A stretch of 64,000 nt of DNA from Acanthosoma haemorrhoidale (GCA_930367205.1 OV884015.1:38431288-38495287), one strand, 5' to 3'; positions 1 to 11,054 are shown, numbered from the stretch's first letter. The notes: generated by a model from the sequence alone, not told the origin. Translations and numbers: made by a program.

Positions 1-332
1 TCCACTCAGCTCTGATTGCTGCTGCCGCCGTATGTGCTCTTCTTTCTCCTCTCTCAACCGCTATCTTATCAGCATATCCCTCACAGAATGGATTATGTTT
101 AATGCTTGTGCGATGCCGGGTATTTCAATGTCTGACATTCGCATTTATTTATTATGCAGGACATTTTCAACCGATAGAACTACGGTTTATTTCATACAGT
201 TTCTGCGTACAAAAGGCACATCATTTCTTATTCCTCGTTGAACCCTTTGTGTTAATTAAGGATAATAATTAATTATCGTTAAGAATAAACTTTACTCATT
301 TTTATTACTTTAATTTTATTATTTTGTTTATA
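1..332. other. No recognisable feature, AT-rich left edge
   Basis: Only short chance reading frames are visible here. No repeat or motif matching the rest of the window was recognised before the LINE B homology begins near 333. Confidence 0.5.
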
Positions 333-802
333 GAACGGCTGGTGACAGACTCTCGTACTCTTTCCCTCTAGCCTGTGGAGTTCCTCAAGGAGTGGGTTTG
401 TCTCTGGTTCTTTTTACTTGTACACCTCTGTCATTGTTGGGACGAACTACAAGAATTCTGCTGTAATCGCTTTCGCTGACGACATTGCAGTTTACAACAG
501 TATCATGAGTGCAAAAAGAGCTCTTACACAGGCCGAGTCAGTTTGCAATCAGTGTCCGACTGGATAGGTTAAACGTCAGTGTTAACGCCGGAAAGACCAA
601 CTGCCTAATCTTCTCTTTTCAAAAGGAGAAAAAAGCCTTGCCAAAATCCTATACTATAGGGGGGCAAGAGAAATAAATCTGGGTATAAAAATGGATAGGC
701 AACTCCATTTCTCTACCCAATTTAGAAACAAAATAGAAAAAGTACGAAACAAGTATTTCGGTTTCGATGGCTTTCGCACTTGTTAACTTCACCCAACTTG
801 TC
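333..802 (+). mobile_element. LINE B copy 1, left half (decayed reverse transcriptase)
   Basis: This is a broken reverse-transcriptase region of a non-LTR retrotransposon. Reading across frames shows RT motif B (GVPQG, near 380-395) and the catalytic motif C (FADDIAVY, near 473-497). It then shows the downstream conserved segment including MDRQLHFSTQFRNKIEK near 690-740. Frameshifts and stop codons separate these motifs, so no protein can be made. The same downstream segment recurs at 31660-32140 (plus) and 58750-59526 (minus), which defines family B. The copy is interrupted at 803 by a younger insertion (LINE C) and resumes at 1874. The clade is inferred as Jockey-like from RT motif spacing only. 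Confidence 0.8.
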
Positions 803-816
803 GGTGCGTCTCAAAC
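803..816. repeat. Left target-site duplication of LINE C
   Basis: The 14-mer GGTGCGTCTCAAAC is present here and again at 1860-1873, exactly bracketing the LINE C insertion. Immediately after this copy the poly(T) run begins, which is the poly(A) tail of a minus-strand insertion. Confidence 0.9.
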
Positions 817-915
817 TTTTTTTTTTTTTTTTTTTCCCGCCCTTCCTGAGGCTGAGCCTCAAACGGGCTTGCCTCACAAACCCGTGAAGCGGGATCGTGG
901 GGTTACGTAGCCTGT

Positions 916-963
916 GGTGCGCGTATTCCGGTGCAATGGGATTGTTGCACCGGTCAGCGCACC
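916..963 (-). other. Strong hairpin in LINE C 3' UTR
   Basis: Two perfect stems are nested: 916-922 pairs with 957-963 (GGTGCGC/GCGCACC), and 928-936 pairs with 945-953 (CCGGTGCAA/TTGCACCGG). They are separated by a small asymmetric internal loop and closed by an 8-nt loop. Conserved 3' UTR stem-loops are known recognition sites for the reverse transcriptase in several LINEs; that role here is inference. Confidence 0.6.
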
Positions 964-1312
964 TTCAGTTATTCTGTTTTGTTCCATTTATTCTCAAAAA
1001 CAAGAAGGAAAAAAAAACATGATAACAATATACAAAAAGAAAGGAGAAACCACAAAACTAAAGTAACGATAAAAGAAACAAAAGAACCACCTCTAATACT
1101 ATATTTACAAATCCTACACTAGCTATATGTATTTTTTTTTTTTCCCTATAGCTAGTTATCTTAATACTATTTACAATTTTGGATCCGTGTTCTACCTTTA
1201 CCTATACTTAAAACTATATTTACATGGGGTGTGCATCCTCCATCCCCCTATAACTAAACTTATGTCTATACCATATACTTCTCAGTCCTACCTTATATCT
1301 ATATATACATAT

Positions 1313-1859
1313 TTACAGTGACTCCTCTGGAACCGGCGATACATCGTTGGCTTCGGGTGAGCCTTCCCGAAGACACGGCTGCTCACCCCGCGCCACCCCC
1401 CTGGATATAGTGAAGTGCCCGGAGCCTTGAACCCTTTTCCACTCCCCGACGAATCTGCAGAACGCGGTGTATCTTGCTTCGTCATTCACCAGCGACGGCA
1501 GGTTGGACTCGCCCAGGCTGTACTCTCCCATCGTGCGGAGCAGCCGTGCTCTAGCCGGTTCCAGTGCATGACAAGAGAGCACGACTTGCTCCGCAGTATC
1601 GCTCTCTCCGCAATGGGGGCAGGACCTGTTTTCTGCTCTCTTGTATTCGTACAGCCTGGCACGGAATCCGCCGTTTCCTGTGAGCACTTGTGACACCCAG
1701 TAATCCGGGTAGACCCAACTTGCCCTCAGTCTGTCCTGGACTGAGGGGAAGTACTTCCTCAGGGTGCTCCCCTTGGTCGTGCCAGTCCACCTGGCGCCCC
1801 AGGCCTCTATTGTCCATTCGCCTATGAGGGCCTTCCACCTCCCAGGCTCCTCCTCAATT
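1313..1859 (-). pseudogene. LINE C ORF2 C-terminus (R1-type RT, 5' truncated)
   Basis: An open frame runs from the insertion boundary at 1859 to a TAA at 1313-1315, about 181 codons with no start of its own. It shows the region downstream of RT/RNase H in R1-like elements: the GSTLRKYFPSVQDRLRASW stretch, then VSQVLTGNGGFRARLYEYKR, then a zinc-knuckle-like CPHCGESDTAEQVVLSC (the usual His is Gln here). It ends PVPEESL. The frame is intact within the truncated piece, which suggests a fairly recent insertion, but the catalytic RT core is absent. The product would be non-functional. Confidence 0.75.
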
Positions 1860-1873
1860 GGTGCGTCTCAAAC
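1860..1873. repeat. Right target-site duplication of LINE C
   Basis: Identical 14-mer to 803-816. The uninterrupted LINE B copy at 31660-32140 has a single related site (CTACGTCTCAAAC at about 31775-31787) in the corresponding place, which acts as an empty-site reference. Confidence 0.9.
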
Positions 1874-2371
1874 TAACGTTAAGTCTGTTCTCCGGCTTTG
1901 TTGTACGTACGGTGGCCCGCTATATACTCACTTAACTGACAGTACAGCTAAAAGCCTCCAACAATGTCAGAACGGTATCATGAGAAAAGTGGTCAGACCT
2001 ATGTTCAGAAGTTAAAGAACGCCATCCTGCACCCGTTCCTTGGGGTGCAGTCGGTGGGTGAGTTCATCCAAAGGAGTAACATCAAGTTTTTTCACTCGTT
2101 GCAGCCCTGACAAACCAAGTGTTTAAAACTATGGCCCCGCCCACGCCCCATTCCCGTATCGATGGCAACAGGCTATCGGGAAAACTAGGTTAAGTTAGTT
2201 AGATTCTGTACATCAGCCTACCATAGAAAAATTCTTTAAACCTCACAGATATAAAATGTAGGTACGCTACATTAAATGTAATTAGCACGATGTACATTTA
2301 TGTAAAGATTCCATGTTGTGAAATCTATAACTAACTCTGTGTATATTGAATGAAGGGTTTTGAAAAAAAGA
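1874..2371 (+). mobile_element. LINE B copy 1, right half and 3' UTR
   Basis: The sequence continues LINE B after the LINE C insertion. Its translated fragment includes HLTDSTAKSLQQCQNGIMRK (about 1932-1990), matching HLTDNKTSSLQHFQNGIMRK in the copy at 31660-32140. From about 2110 to 2371 it matches, in reverse, the minus-strand copy at 58750-59000: both share the 'catcaagttttac/ttactcgttgca' segment, the 'atcgatggcaacaggct' segment and the terminal AAGGGTTTTGAAA followed by A-rich sequence. This places the family 3' end near 2365-2371. Confidence 0.8.
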
Positions 2372-3680
2372 AGGAAGTTTCAGCGAAAGTTTAAATTCGT
2401 CTTTTTATTTTCTTCCTTTTGGACGTTTTTTCGATTTTTTTTATCATGTCCTAATAAGTTTCCCATTTTCTTATATGCTAAAAATTACACAAAATAAAAA
2501 TAAGAATCTATTGTCATAGTATCCATTTAATACTCAATTTAAAATTTACTTATTAACTTTTTGGCATATGAAGTTTTGAATATGCCATCAATTGCTTTTT
2601 CCTTAGGTTGCTCTTTTTTTTATATTGCCTTTTATGATCAAAATAAAGGTTTCCTCATCATCAGTTGGACCGTCGTTAAGTATTACTCAAGTGAATTATC
2701 AGTGATCTTATCTGAGATCCATACAATACTGAGGGATGAACTTAGCCATAACTTTAGCTTTCAGTTCCGTTCCATATTTTTATCGTACGTATTGGGAATC
2801 AAGGGTTATTACTGTATACAAGACTTTCAATACAAATTACATGACCATTAACCGTTTGTTAGGGTAAAATACAAAATTGGCCAAGGAAGATTCCGTAGGC
2901 CCGAGCGGGGCTCAAGCTCAAGCGGTCCGCTAATACCCCTTGTAGTACAGCGGATTATGAAGGGGCCACCACAATGGTTTTTTTTTTCAAGGAGGCCCGG
3001 TATCCTAGCAACGAGGATCATCTCCCGAGCGGCTCATTCACACATAGAGCTCACTATAAATAGTACACAGGCTCCACGGATCCGAAGCTTATCATCTTAC
3101 GCGCTCCAGTGGCTCCGTTCCGCTCCACAGGCTCTTTGCTCATCGCGGCCTCTCCAGTCTGCTAATCCTCCTGGATGGTTTGCTCCAGTTCTAGATCTGT
3201 CTCCGTAGAGAAGGCATCTGCGATTCACTGAGCGTTGATATTTTAAGTGGGTCGGCTACAAATGTATAATTGGATGTTAACACATTTAATATGGTTTACT
3301 TATTGGCACTAAAAACAAATGAGTAGTTGCCTTAAATTATAACTAATGTTAGAGTGTTCATTTTTATTGCATTCTTATTATATTACGTAGGTTACTAATA
3401 CCCATTAGAACATATTTTACTGACATTATACATAATTTAACTAAATTTAGCTATGGATACTTGGTGACAATGTCTGTGTACATGTCTTTACCAAAGGAGT
3501 TTTTATTATATATATATATATATACAATTGTAAATTCTTGCGGTGACTCGATCAACGAACGGGCCAAAGAACCCAATTTATGTTAAATAAATGTTTGTAC
3601 TTATGGCCCATGATCCCTAGATAACAAAGATATTATTTGATTATTTGAAGATAAATTGGCTGTTCAGTACTCCTGATAGG
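2372..3680. other. AT-rich non-coding stretch with a (TA)n tract
   Basis: No gene or known repeat is recognised. A short (TA)n microsatellite lies near 3508-3525, and a modestly GC-richer patch at about 2885-3220 has only short chance frames. Confidence 0.5.
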
Positions 3681-4319
3681 TAGGGATCGAAAGTGCTATC
3701 GATATATTAATAGTTTTTATCTATCGCTTTTATATTCACTTGAACTATCGGTAGTTGTCTTTTCGCGCTGGTTTAATTCCTGGTACCGAAGCCTTTTTAC
3801 ATACGAAATTCATTCTTGTAACTGATCCATAATGTTCCCAGTAATAAACTTGCAAGTTAAACCTTTTGAATAATTAAAATGTTAACAATTGAATTATTAA
3901 TCATTTTTTTTATTTATTAATAGCTGTACTGTCTCAATATCGTGTTTTTTTTCACTAACGCGTCAAGATTTTTTTCTGAATGTGTTTTCAACAAAAAGCT
4001 TTTTGGAATCTGTTTTCATCAAATTTATTTTTCAAATAAAATTAAATTTCACTATATAATAATTCTTTTTATCTTACAAAAAATAATAATAATAAATTAA
4101 AAATTATTTATTAATTAATAAATAATTTATAAAAGCAATAATAAAGTTAGTAATAAATTATTCACTACTATTATCGTCTCAAACTGTCATATTTTTCTTA
4201 TTATTCCTAATTCAATAGTAAAATATGTTTTTCTCTTTGAAATGGGAATTAAAAATTACCTATACTATCGATAGTATCGGAATATCGGTAGTGGCCAACT
4301 ATCGATTATGGGTCCCCTA
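3681..4319. mobile_element. Candidate non-autonomous hAT-like element
   Basis: The interval begins TAGGGATCG and ends with a loosely inverted GGGTCCCCTA. Clusters of TATCGATA-type subterminal motifs lie close to both ends (3697-3704, 4266-4273, with related copies near 3745-3775 and 4285-4305), around a very AT-rich core. Subterminal ATCGATA clusters and TAGGG/CAGGG ends are common in insect hAT-type elements. No matching 8-bp target duplication was found, so this is only a candidate. Confidence 0.3.
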
Positions 4320-4945
4320 CGTCTGACCGTTATTTGGACTTTTGTTAAATTTAATTTCTGTCTTTTAACAAGAAGTTAATTAATGAATGGTACATGCTTG
4401 AAAACTAAATCTCATCGCCTGCCATTAAAAATAAAATGTGTTGTAAGAGTTTCTTTTTTCTTATTATTATATAGTACTGAAAATTCAATATTATTGGCAT
4501 ATTACATTTAATAAAGGCCTCCACAAACAATACACATTCCTTAAGTGGAAACACTAAGCAAAATTGTGTGCCTCTGTGTGGTGAAGTGATTGGAATCATC
4601 AACAGAAACCTAAGGGATTGTGTTAATAAGTATTAGTTGTATGAAATTCTTCTGTAGTAAATTTTTATATTTATCGATTAAAGAGAACAAAATAGTAGCA
4701 GGGCCGGGACTTTCTGATTATCGTCCTTACTCCTTACACTATAGGGCTACCGATGTGGGTACATGCAGATGTAGAAAATAGGAGCGCGTCCATTTGGATT
4801 CCAGCCCTAGAAATTTTTATTGCGCTTTCCCTATTAATTACTAAGGATGGTTGGTTAACACCACTGTCACAAGACACAAGTCAAAATTACACTGGCCCAA
4901 AGTGCGCCATGTGCCAGCGTTCTATCGTCATTTCTATCTCTCACA
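4320..4945. other. No recognisable feature
   Basis: AT-rich sequence; short open frames here look like chance. Confidence 0.5.
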
Positions 4946-5323
4946 CTAAACGTGTGTTATATAAATACAATAACGACATCTAGCATGGTCTATCTCTTCT
5001 TTTAAAATATAATATGCAAAGTCAAATTCGTTTATCCACATATTTCTATCCTTAGAGCAGTCGAAAAGTGCACAGATGTCCGACCAAATCTTACGATAAA
5101 AATCCTCACAATGATTGACCTGACGGTTGGGATATTGTTTCCAAGCCCTCGTGGCCACTCGGCCAGTAAATAGAGTCTGGGGGGGGGGGTTGCGGCCACT
5201 GAATGTGGAGTCGATTCCAATGCTATCTATCTCCTCGGAGGATGATGACCTGTCAAGAACCTTCTCTAGATCCTTCCATCTTTGGGACGGATCAATCATC
5301 CGCTCCCAGCTCCGTCTTTCCAT
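4946..5323 (-). CDS. Unrecognised 125-codon open frame
   Basis: This frame has a rather protein-like composition: acidic/serine-rich DRSSSSEEIDS, then FTGRVATRAWKQYPNR, then EDFYRKIWSDICALFDCSKD. It contains a homopolymer G tract on the plus strand (about 5180-5190) that supplies a Pro run. I recognise no family. It could be an exon, a decayed gene, or chance. No convincing splice sites or neighbours support a host gene. Confidence 0.2.
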   Translation of the reverse strand: MERRSWERMIDPSQRWKDLEKVLDRSSSSEEIDSIGIDSTFSGRNPPPQTLFTGRVATRAWKQYPNRQVNHCEDFYRKIWSDICALFDCSKDRNMWINEFDFAYYILKEEIDHARCRYCIYITHV

Positions 5324-5757
5324 CTAAAGAAGTTAAACTCGGGAAATGGGATTCTTTTCAGATGTTTAATTTGATTCAAACGGCTTTTTCCTAATTTTTC
5401 CAAATGGCAAAAACCTTCTTCGATTATCTGTCAATTATAATGGCTGAATAATTTCAATAAAACGACTTCAAAGGTCGCAGTATAATTTTTAGTTCTATTA
5501 TTAGCCCTAAGGGGATTTCATGTTCCTAAAATTTGAGGAGAAACATGGTTCAGTGGATAAGTCTCTAGTTACTATTATGTTTTCAGAAACATGGTTGGTT
5601 GCATAGGAAAAAACTAAGAAATCATTTTGGTCCTTAGATTATTTTTGAATGTTGAAAAGAGGGTTATTGTAACTTTCCTGAAACAAACTACCTGTTTAGG
5701 CAAGATGCATATGGAACAAGTGGGGGTGGTGCAAAAGAGGACCTCATAATTCAATAT

Positions 5758-5791
<34 letters not shown>

Positions 5792-6591
5792 CTAAAGTTC
5801 TAGTTAAAATACAAAAGCGAAAAGTTTCTCGTTCTTTAACTTTTGTTTGGCCGCTTGTTTGACCAGCAGTCAACACAGCTTGGACGGCAAATTAGGAATA
5901 CATAATAATTGCCACTGAGGATATGCACTCATAAATTCCACACATTTTAGTAAAAAATATATGAATAATTCATAAATTCATAAGTGTAAATGTGAAGTGC
6001 CTAGCTGACAAAGCATGGACGGGGAGGAAATAAAGGAGTTGCTATGGGTGTAGCAGGGGCTGATATGTGACTGAGCCCCGTGAGCAGTGACTGATGCCTT
6101 CAAGCCGTGACCAACATAATGCACCCAACCCCAACCCTCGAGGCAGCTAACTTCCGCAGGACCAAGGAGCAGGACTCTCACAGTCACAACTTACAGAGGG
6201 AAAGTGTCAGGCAGAAAGTACTTCATCATCATCTTTATAGCTCTCTTCAATAATACAGGAATATTGCTTAAATTAATTGCCCAGAATTTGTTAGTAAAAA
6301 ATAATAACACTGTACAGAGTGGCCCACTATTTGGGATTTTATAGGAAATTTGATCCTCACGTGATCAGGAGTCACAAAATCAATATTGATCGTTGTAAAT
6401 ATAATGAAAAAAAACAAAAACTTTTTTTTAATAACCACCAGTCTGACAACAACCCTTTAGCACCTGTGAATGGATACTGGGAACATTTTTTTTCTTCTTC
6501 TTCATTTTAACGGCATTTTAAACCACGCACTAAAAACGTTTTTCTGTTGTTTTTTTTCTTTTGAAAATGTACGTGGGCCTGCAAATGCTGT
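5324..6591. other. Non-coding stretch with an (AT)n tract
   Basis: A perfect (AT)n run occupies 5761-5789. The rest is AT-rich, with no gene or repeat recognised. Confidence 0.5.
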
Positions 6592-7021
6592 ATTTGTGGA
6601 TGATTCGCCCGTTATTTCAACGGCAGGTTATTTTTTTAACCTTTAGGGTTTAGAACATTTTTTCTAGAAAATTGGGACACAACTGATCCAAAGTAGCACT
6701 TTATAAATTACCCCCCCCCCCCCCAAAAAAATAAACAATCTTTTGAATGAAAATCCTACATACATGTTGTGTGAAGAGAGAAAAGTCAGTAAAAACTGAT
6801 GCTCTGAACCTGGATGAACTTAATACCCAAGACACAATGTTAGGAATCCTAGAGCTTTAAAAGAGTCCAATTTATGCTTGACAAATAGCGAAATGTTCAT
6901 TTTCTCATTTGGAACATGTCATTAAGTATTTGGAGCCCTGATTTTCCAAATTAATAAAATTTAGTAGAAAACAAAAGGTTTGCCATATTTATCTAGTTGA
7001 GGTATCATTCGAAATCAAATT
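6592..7021 (+). repeat. Left arm of a 430-bp inverted duplication
   Basis: The reverse complement of this segment recurs at 8005-8429. By eye the arms differ by only three substitutions plus the length of an internal C/A homopolymer run (about 6711-6730, and G-run near 8300-8310). The spacer is about 980 bp. The arm itself encodes nothing recognisable. Confidence 0.93.
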
Positions 7022-7737
7022 TGGAGGTCTGTGAGATTTTATATAAAATATTTTTGATGAATGATTTTGAGCGTTTTAACGGAGGATCTTTTAAAAGAAT
7101 TTCTTGAAGGTGTATTTTCACAACTCATTTTCATCAGCAAAATCGATTCCAGAAAAGTTGTGATTCAATGTCACGAGTATATTAGTACGCACTATTGACC
7201 ACTGAGGAAGAAAGCAGAGGACGTTACCTTGTGGCTACTGCGCGGCGAGCTGACTCAGACGAGGAATTTATAAGAGAAGGCAGTGACACCCTCCACTAAG
7301 ATGAAATATTCATCGAGAAGGCCCCAAGACTGGGGAAGGGGCTATTAATTCTTAGTCCCCCACAGCAATATAGTTATATCGCTCTTGTACCTCATAAACC
7401 GCACCCTCTACTGCAGGCATCTTCATTAACTGCTACTACTCCACTTCTTAACTGTTTGCTGTGCAGCCTTTTTATCACTCCCTCAACTAATTGCTATCAT
7501 CTCCATTTAATTATTCCGCCATTACCTGCCTGTTAGCCACCCTCCACCTGTAGGTTGTGCCAGCTAATGAACTGTGCAGAAGTGTAGTGCTTTATGAACT
7601 CCAGGACCTAGAGGAAAGGAGCTTTTGCCTGCATGTACGCTCCTAAGACTCAAGAAAAAACTGTACATCTTAATTTCCAAACGAATAATTCGTCGCCTTC
7701 AGGTTTGCTCTAATTTTTTACCTCTTCAACAACAATT
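7022..7737. other. Spacer between inverted arms, unassigned part
   Basis: Mixed AT-rich and moderately GC-rich sequence with no coding signal. The remainder of the spacer (7738-7997) is LINE A 3' sequence. Confidence 0.5.
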
Positions 7738-7997
7738 TTTATTAAGATAAAATTACAATCTGCATTCCCTAGCATGCGAAGGAGGAAGCGGAGTCTTGAG
7801 AAGTCCCCCAAGCTCCTACGTCAGCCGCGTCACTAGATAAGAGCCAGCGGAGGCTGACCAAGAGCGCAAGAGCCACAGACGCTCAGGACATGATTAGAGA
7901 AACTGGCCATTGCCAGGACTCCCACTATCACTTGATTATAGCAGGTCACGAGGCTACTGCCGTTTTAATCTCCGAGGAGGATTATAGGGGTGAGTGG
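7738..7997 (-). mobile_element. LINE A copy 1, 3' UTR and end of ORF2
   Basis: Positions 7893-7997 match 32561-32677 of the intact LINE A, including the end of ORF2. Positions 7738-7892 match the longer 3' UTR version also seen at 14165-14230 and 62800-62881. The copy stops abruptly at 7997, where the right inverted arm follows, and LINE A homology resumes at 8430. Relative to the intact element, about 145 bp (32678-32820) are missing at this breakpoint. Confidence 0.88.
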
Positions 7998-8004
7998 TGA
8001 GTCT

Positions 8005-8429
8005 AATTTGATTTCGAATGATACCTCAACTAGATAAATATGGCAAACCTTTTGTTTTCTACTAAATTTTATTAATTTGGAAAATCAGGGCTCCAAATAC
8101 TTAATGACATGTTCCAAATGAGAAAATGAACATTTCGCTATTTGTCAAGCATAAATTGGACTCTTTTAAAGCTCTAGGATTCCTAACATTGTGTCTTGGG
8201 TATTAAGTTCATCCAGGTTCAGAGCATCAGTTTTTACTGACTTTTCTCTCTTCACACGACATGTATGTAGGATTTTCATTCAAAAGATTGTTTATTTTGG
8301 GGGGGGGGGTAATTTATAAAGTGCTACTTTGGACCAGTTGTGTCCCAATTTTCTAGAAAAAATGTTCTAAACCCTAAAGGTTAAAAAAATAACCTGCCGT
8401 TAAAATAACGGGCGAATCATCCACAAATT
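8005..8429 (-). repeat. Right arm of the inverted duplication, inside LINE A
   Basis: This is a near-perfect reverse complement of 6592-7021. It sits exactly where a LINE A copy has lost about 145 bp, so it interrupts the LINE. High identity between the arms implies a recent event or gene conversion between arms. Confidence 0.93.
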
Positions 8430-8509
8430 TACTATTGTTCTCAGGACTTTTGATTGAAAGGATTGGATGCGCTTGATGTTCGACTTTTTTGCTGTCCCCC
8501 ATAGCTCTA
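8430..8509 (-). mobile_element. LINE A copy 1, upstream ORF2 piece
   Basis: Nearly identical to 32821-32899 of the intact element (the region encoding the post-RT C-terminal part of ORF2). Homology ends at about 8509, which is presumably the 5' truncation point of this copy. Confidence 0.88.
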
Positions 8510-8587
8510 ATTAAGTTTCAATACGAACAGGCCTAACATTTTACCTGCAGACGTTTGGGAACTACATAGCTTTAAAACACTTGGAAT

Positions 8588-9046
8588 CTATCCCATACAG
8601 AAAAGGCCATTACCAAATGAGAATGAAATTGGCATCAATTTTTTTTTGTGAAGCTTATCGTTCCATTTGTACATTTTTACTGTTTGGTTTGGACTTATTA
8701 TATCGCAATCAATATAATGGAGATTAGAATTAGAGGCAACTGCCGTGTTGCTAACATTAGGTCCTTGTAACTTCAATGCACCGATAGTTTGAGAGTGACT
8801 TGAGCAACGTAAGAAGCTAAAAGGGCAAAAAACTTGATTTATACCGAGCACGTTTGTGATGAAGAGGGCTTCGCGGAACTGATTCTGGTTCCTGATCACG
8901 GCGTAAAGCTTGCCTTTGTCGAAATGAGTCGATTCCCTCCTATATACGATTGGGATCATGAACAATGATGCTCCGCTACTAATGAAAAATAAGGTACTTC
9001 TTTGAAACACAATTTTCTTTGAGGAAGTCAAGTCGACTGTAAACAA
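8588..9046 (-). CDS. Unrecognised 152-codon open frame
   Basis: This is the longest open frame outside the transposons. It has no recognisable domain and a hydrophobic stretch near residues 19-33. The composition is unremarkable, and nothing nearby suggests a gene structure. A chance frame in AT-rich DNA is the likeliest explanation. Confidence 0.15.
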   Translation of the reverse strand: MFTVDLTSSKKIVFQRSTLFFISSGASLFMIPIVYRRESTHFDKGKLYAVIRNQNQFREALFITNVLGINQVFCPFSFLRCSSHSQTIGALKLQGPNVSNTAVASNSNLHYIDCDIISPNQTVKMYKWNDKLHKKKLMPISFSFGNGLFCMG

Positions 9047-11049
9047 GCGATAATAAGAGACGGACAGGCTAACCGACCATGAGTAATGAAGATAAGCTAA
9101 GAGTACCGTTTATGTGGGGCGGTGCGAAATGCCCCAATCTAGATAAGTACCTCCCACCTTCCAGTGCCACTGTAATTAGTCACCTCCCCCAATCCTGTCA
9201 CCATTCATCATCTAGCAAAGGGCTGGCCACGCTGTCAGGCTTTGTTATCGGCCAATATTTAACTCTCTTGTCTCTAATAATGTCCTACGCACTTATAGTA
9301 TAGTAACATTAAGCCAAATAAGTAATTTAATATAACATTTGCACCTATTGTATAACAACAATTATAAGTTACTATGGATACGAGTTAAACGATCAACGAG
9401 AGGTGATCTGTAGCCGGATCCTAAACATTTTCTAAAATAATTCTTAAATAATCAGCGAGTATAAACCTTTAAAATTTCAAATAGCGAAATTGAATCGAAT
9501 TTATGGTTATGATGGTTTTTATAAATTCACAAGAACGTTTCATTTGATTTTGTGATGACATGAAAAATATTGACAGCTCCATGAAAAATAATGGTGTCAA
9601 TTACTGGTTATTAAAGGATATAGATTTTTCTAGCATATTCAGTAGGGTATTAAATTAAAAATCTCGAAGTGCTGGTTTGTAATATGTAATTTTTTGTTGA
9701 CTTTTCAGAATCATTAAAACTGCAATTAGCATCTTATCTTATTCGTAACTTTTTTTTGTTGAAACCCTAACGAAATATTTAATTCTTTGACATATTACTT
9801 GATATTTACTACTGCAAAACTATGCTTTCATAAAACAGGCTGACGAAACACAATTGCCTCTTACCTGTTTGCAAGTAGAGCCACTACGTTTGAACCAGGT
9901 AATTATGTGTCGCACATTTCCTGTTAGGTACGTCTAGGCTTGATCCAGGAACGACCAGCAGCGATACCGGCTCTTTTTGATATCAGAACTTTGTGTCAGT
10001 ACTCACACAATCCTCCCAAACTTCTTCTGTCTGTACGTAAATGGGGATAATTGTCCACCATCTCATGATGGCCAATCCCGAATGTTCTAACCATCCTAAT
10101 GAAACCATCCAAGTCCTTGCCATAGTATTTGTTCTTCTTCAGATTATCTGCTCACACACCGCACACGTCCCTCGCAAAGCCGAGAAGAGCTTGTTTGTTG
10201 GCTGTGTCATGCTCGCATTTTAAGTTCATTATGTATGAAAGGGCTTGATGAGTGTCTTGTATAGCCTTGTGTTGTAGACAACTTAGATAACATTCTGATT
10301 CTTGAAAGCTTTTGAAGTACGAAATACCATCGGATTCCTGTGTCTCTTCGCAATTACCTCCTCAATATAATTATTTTGAAATTATTATTATGATTATTAA
10401 TTATCTTAAGTTATGTTGTATCATAACTTAATGTTGTAAGTGTTGGTTAGATCATGTTTCTTTAGCTATTATTAAACCATGCGGAATAAATACTCGAAGT
10501 GGACATTGGTCACTAATGACCTAGCATACTCAGGTAGCCGAGAGGACTACCAGATGCGGCCACAATCATACTGAGTACACCCGAAGAGGCAGGCACCCTG
10601 TTAGTTAGGAGTATGGAGTTATTAGTTATTAACAAAGAGGCCCCCCCATCTGTCTTCATTACCCCCCAAGCTCTCTAATACCCTTGAAAAATGTCTCCTT
10701 CTAATTGGGTTTCGGGTTCCCTCGGCTCCCTCCATTAGCGACCGAGCTCCCATTGTCTTCGCTTCCTCTCCGCACTGTTAGCTCTGAGGGTAAACAAATC
10801 CTCTACTCTCCAGGCCGAGTGGGTGGATTCCTATAGTGACAGGGGTGAGGGGGCCGTAGCTTCCAAGTGTTACCAGCTAACCAACATAAGTGATAAATAT
10901 CAGTGACTAAATGATATGAAATATTCCTAATTTTGGAAACCAGTGATTTAAAATAAATATATTCAGTGATATCCTGATAATATATATCAGGACTATCCTG
11001 ATACATTTTGTAAAACTGAAATTTGAAATGTGAAGATAAACTTGTCAGT
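9047..11049. other. No recognisable gene or repeat
   Basis: AT-rich sequence with a slightly GC-richer island at about 10500-10870. Short frames look like chance. Confidence 0.5.
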
Positions 11050-11054
11050 GTCGC
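11050..11054. repeat. 5-bp target duplication (left) of solo LTR 1
   Basis: GTCGC here and again at 11878-11882, exactly flanking the LTR. Confidence 0.7.

Larger units (their letters stand above)
817..1859 (-). mobile_element. LINE C, 5'-truncated non-LTR retrotransposon
   Basis: The element lies on the minus strand. Its poly(A) tail is the T-run at about 817-835, followed (reading leftwards as transcript) by a 3' UTR of roughly 480 bp and then the 3' end of an RT ORF (1313-1859). It is bracketed by a perfect 14-bp direct repeat, so this is a clean target-primed insertion that was truncated at its 5' end inside the ORF. It landed in the older LINE B copy, which reads continuously across the insertion once it is removed. 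The 3' UTR holds a strong hairpin at 916-963. The encoded C-terminus with a CPHC-type zinc knuckle resembles R1-group elements; that assignment is by recognition only. Confidence 0.88.

Noticed and set aside
1415..1693. Plus-strand open frame opposite LINE C
   Set aside because: Shadow of the real minus-strand LINE C coding frame.
2885..2955. tRNA-like GC-rich segment
   Set aside because: Inverted GC motifs (GGCCCGAGCGGGGCTC) are present but no box A/box B pair or cloverleaf can be formed.
8588..9046. 152-codon open frame as a host gene
   Set aside because: No domain, no gene context, AT-rich chance frame is likely; kept only as a very low-confidence entry.
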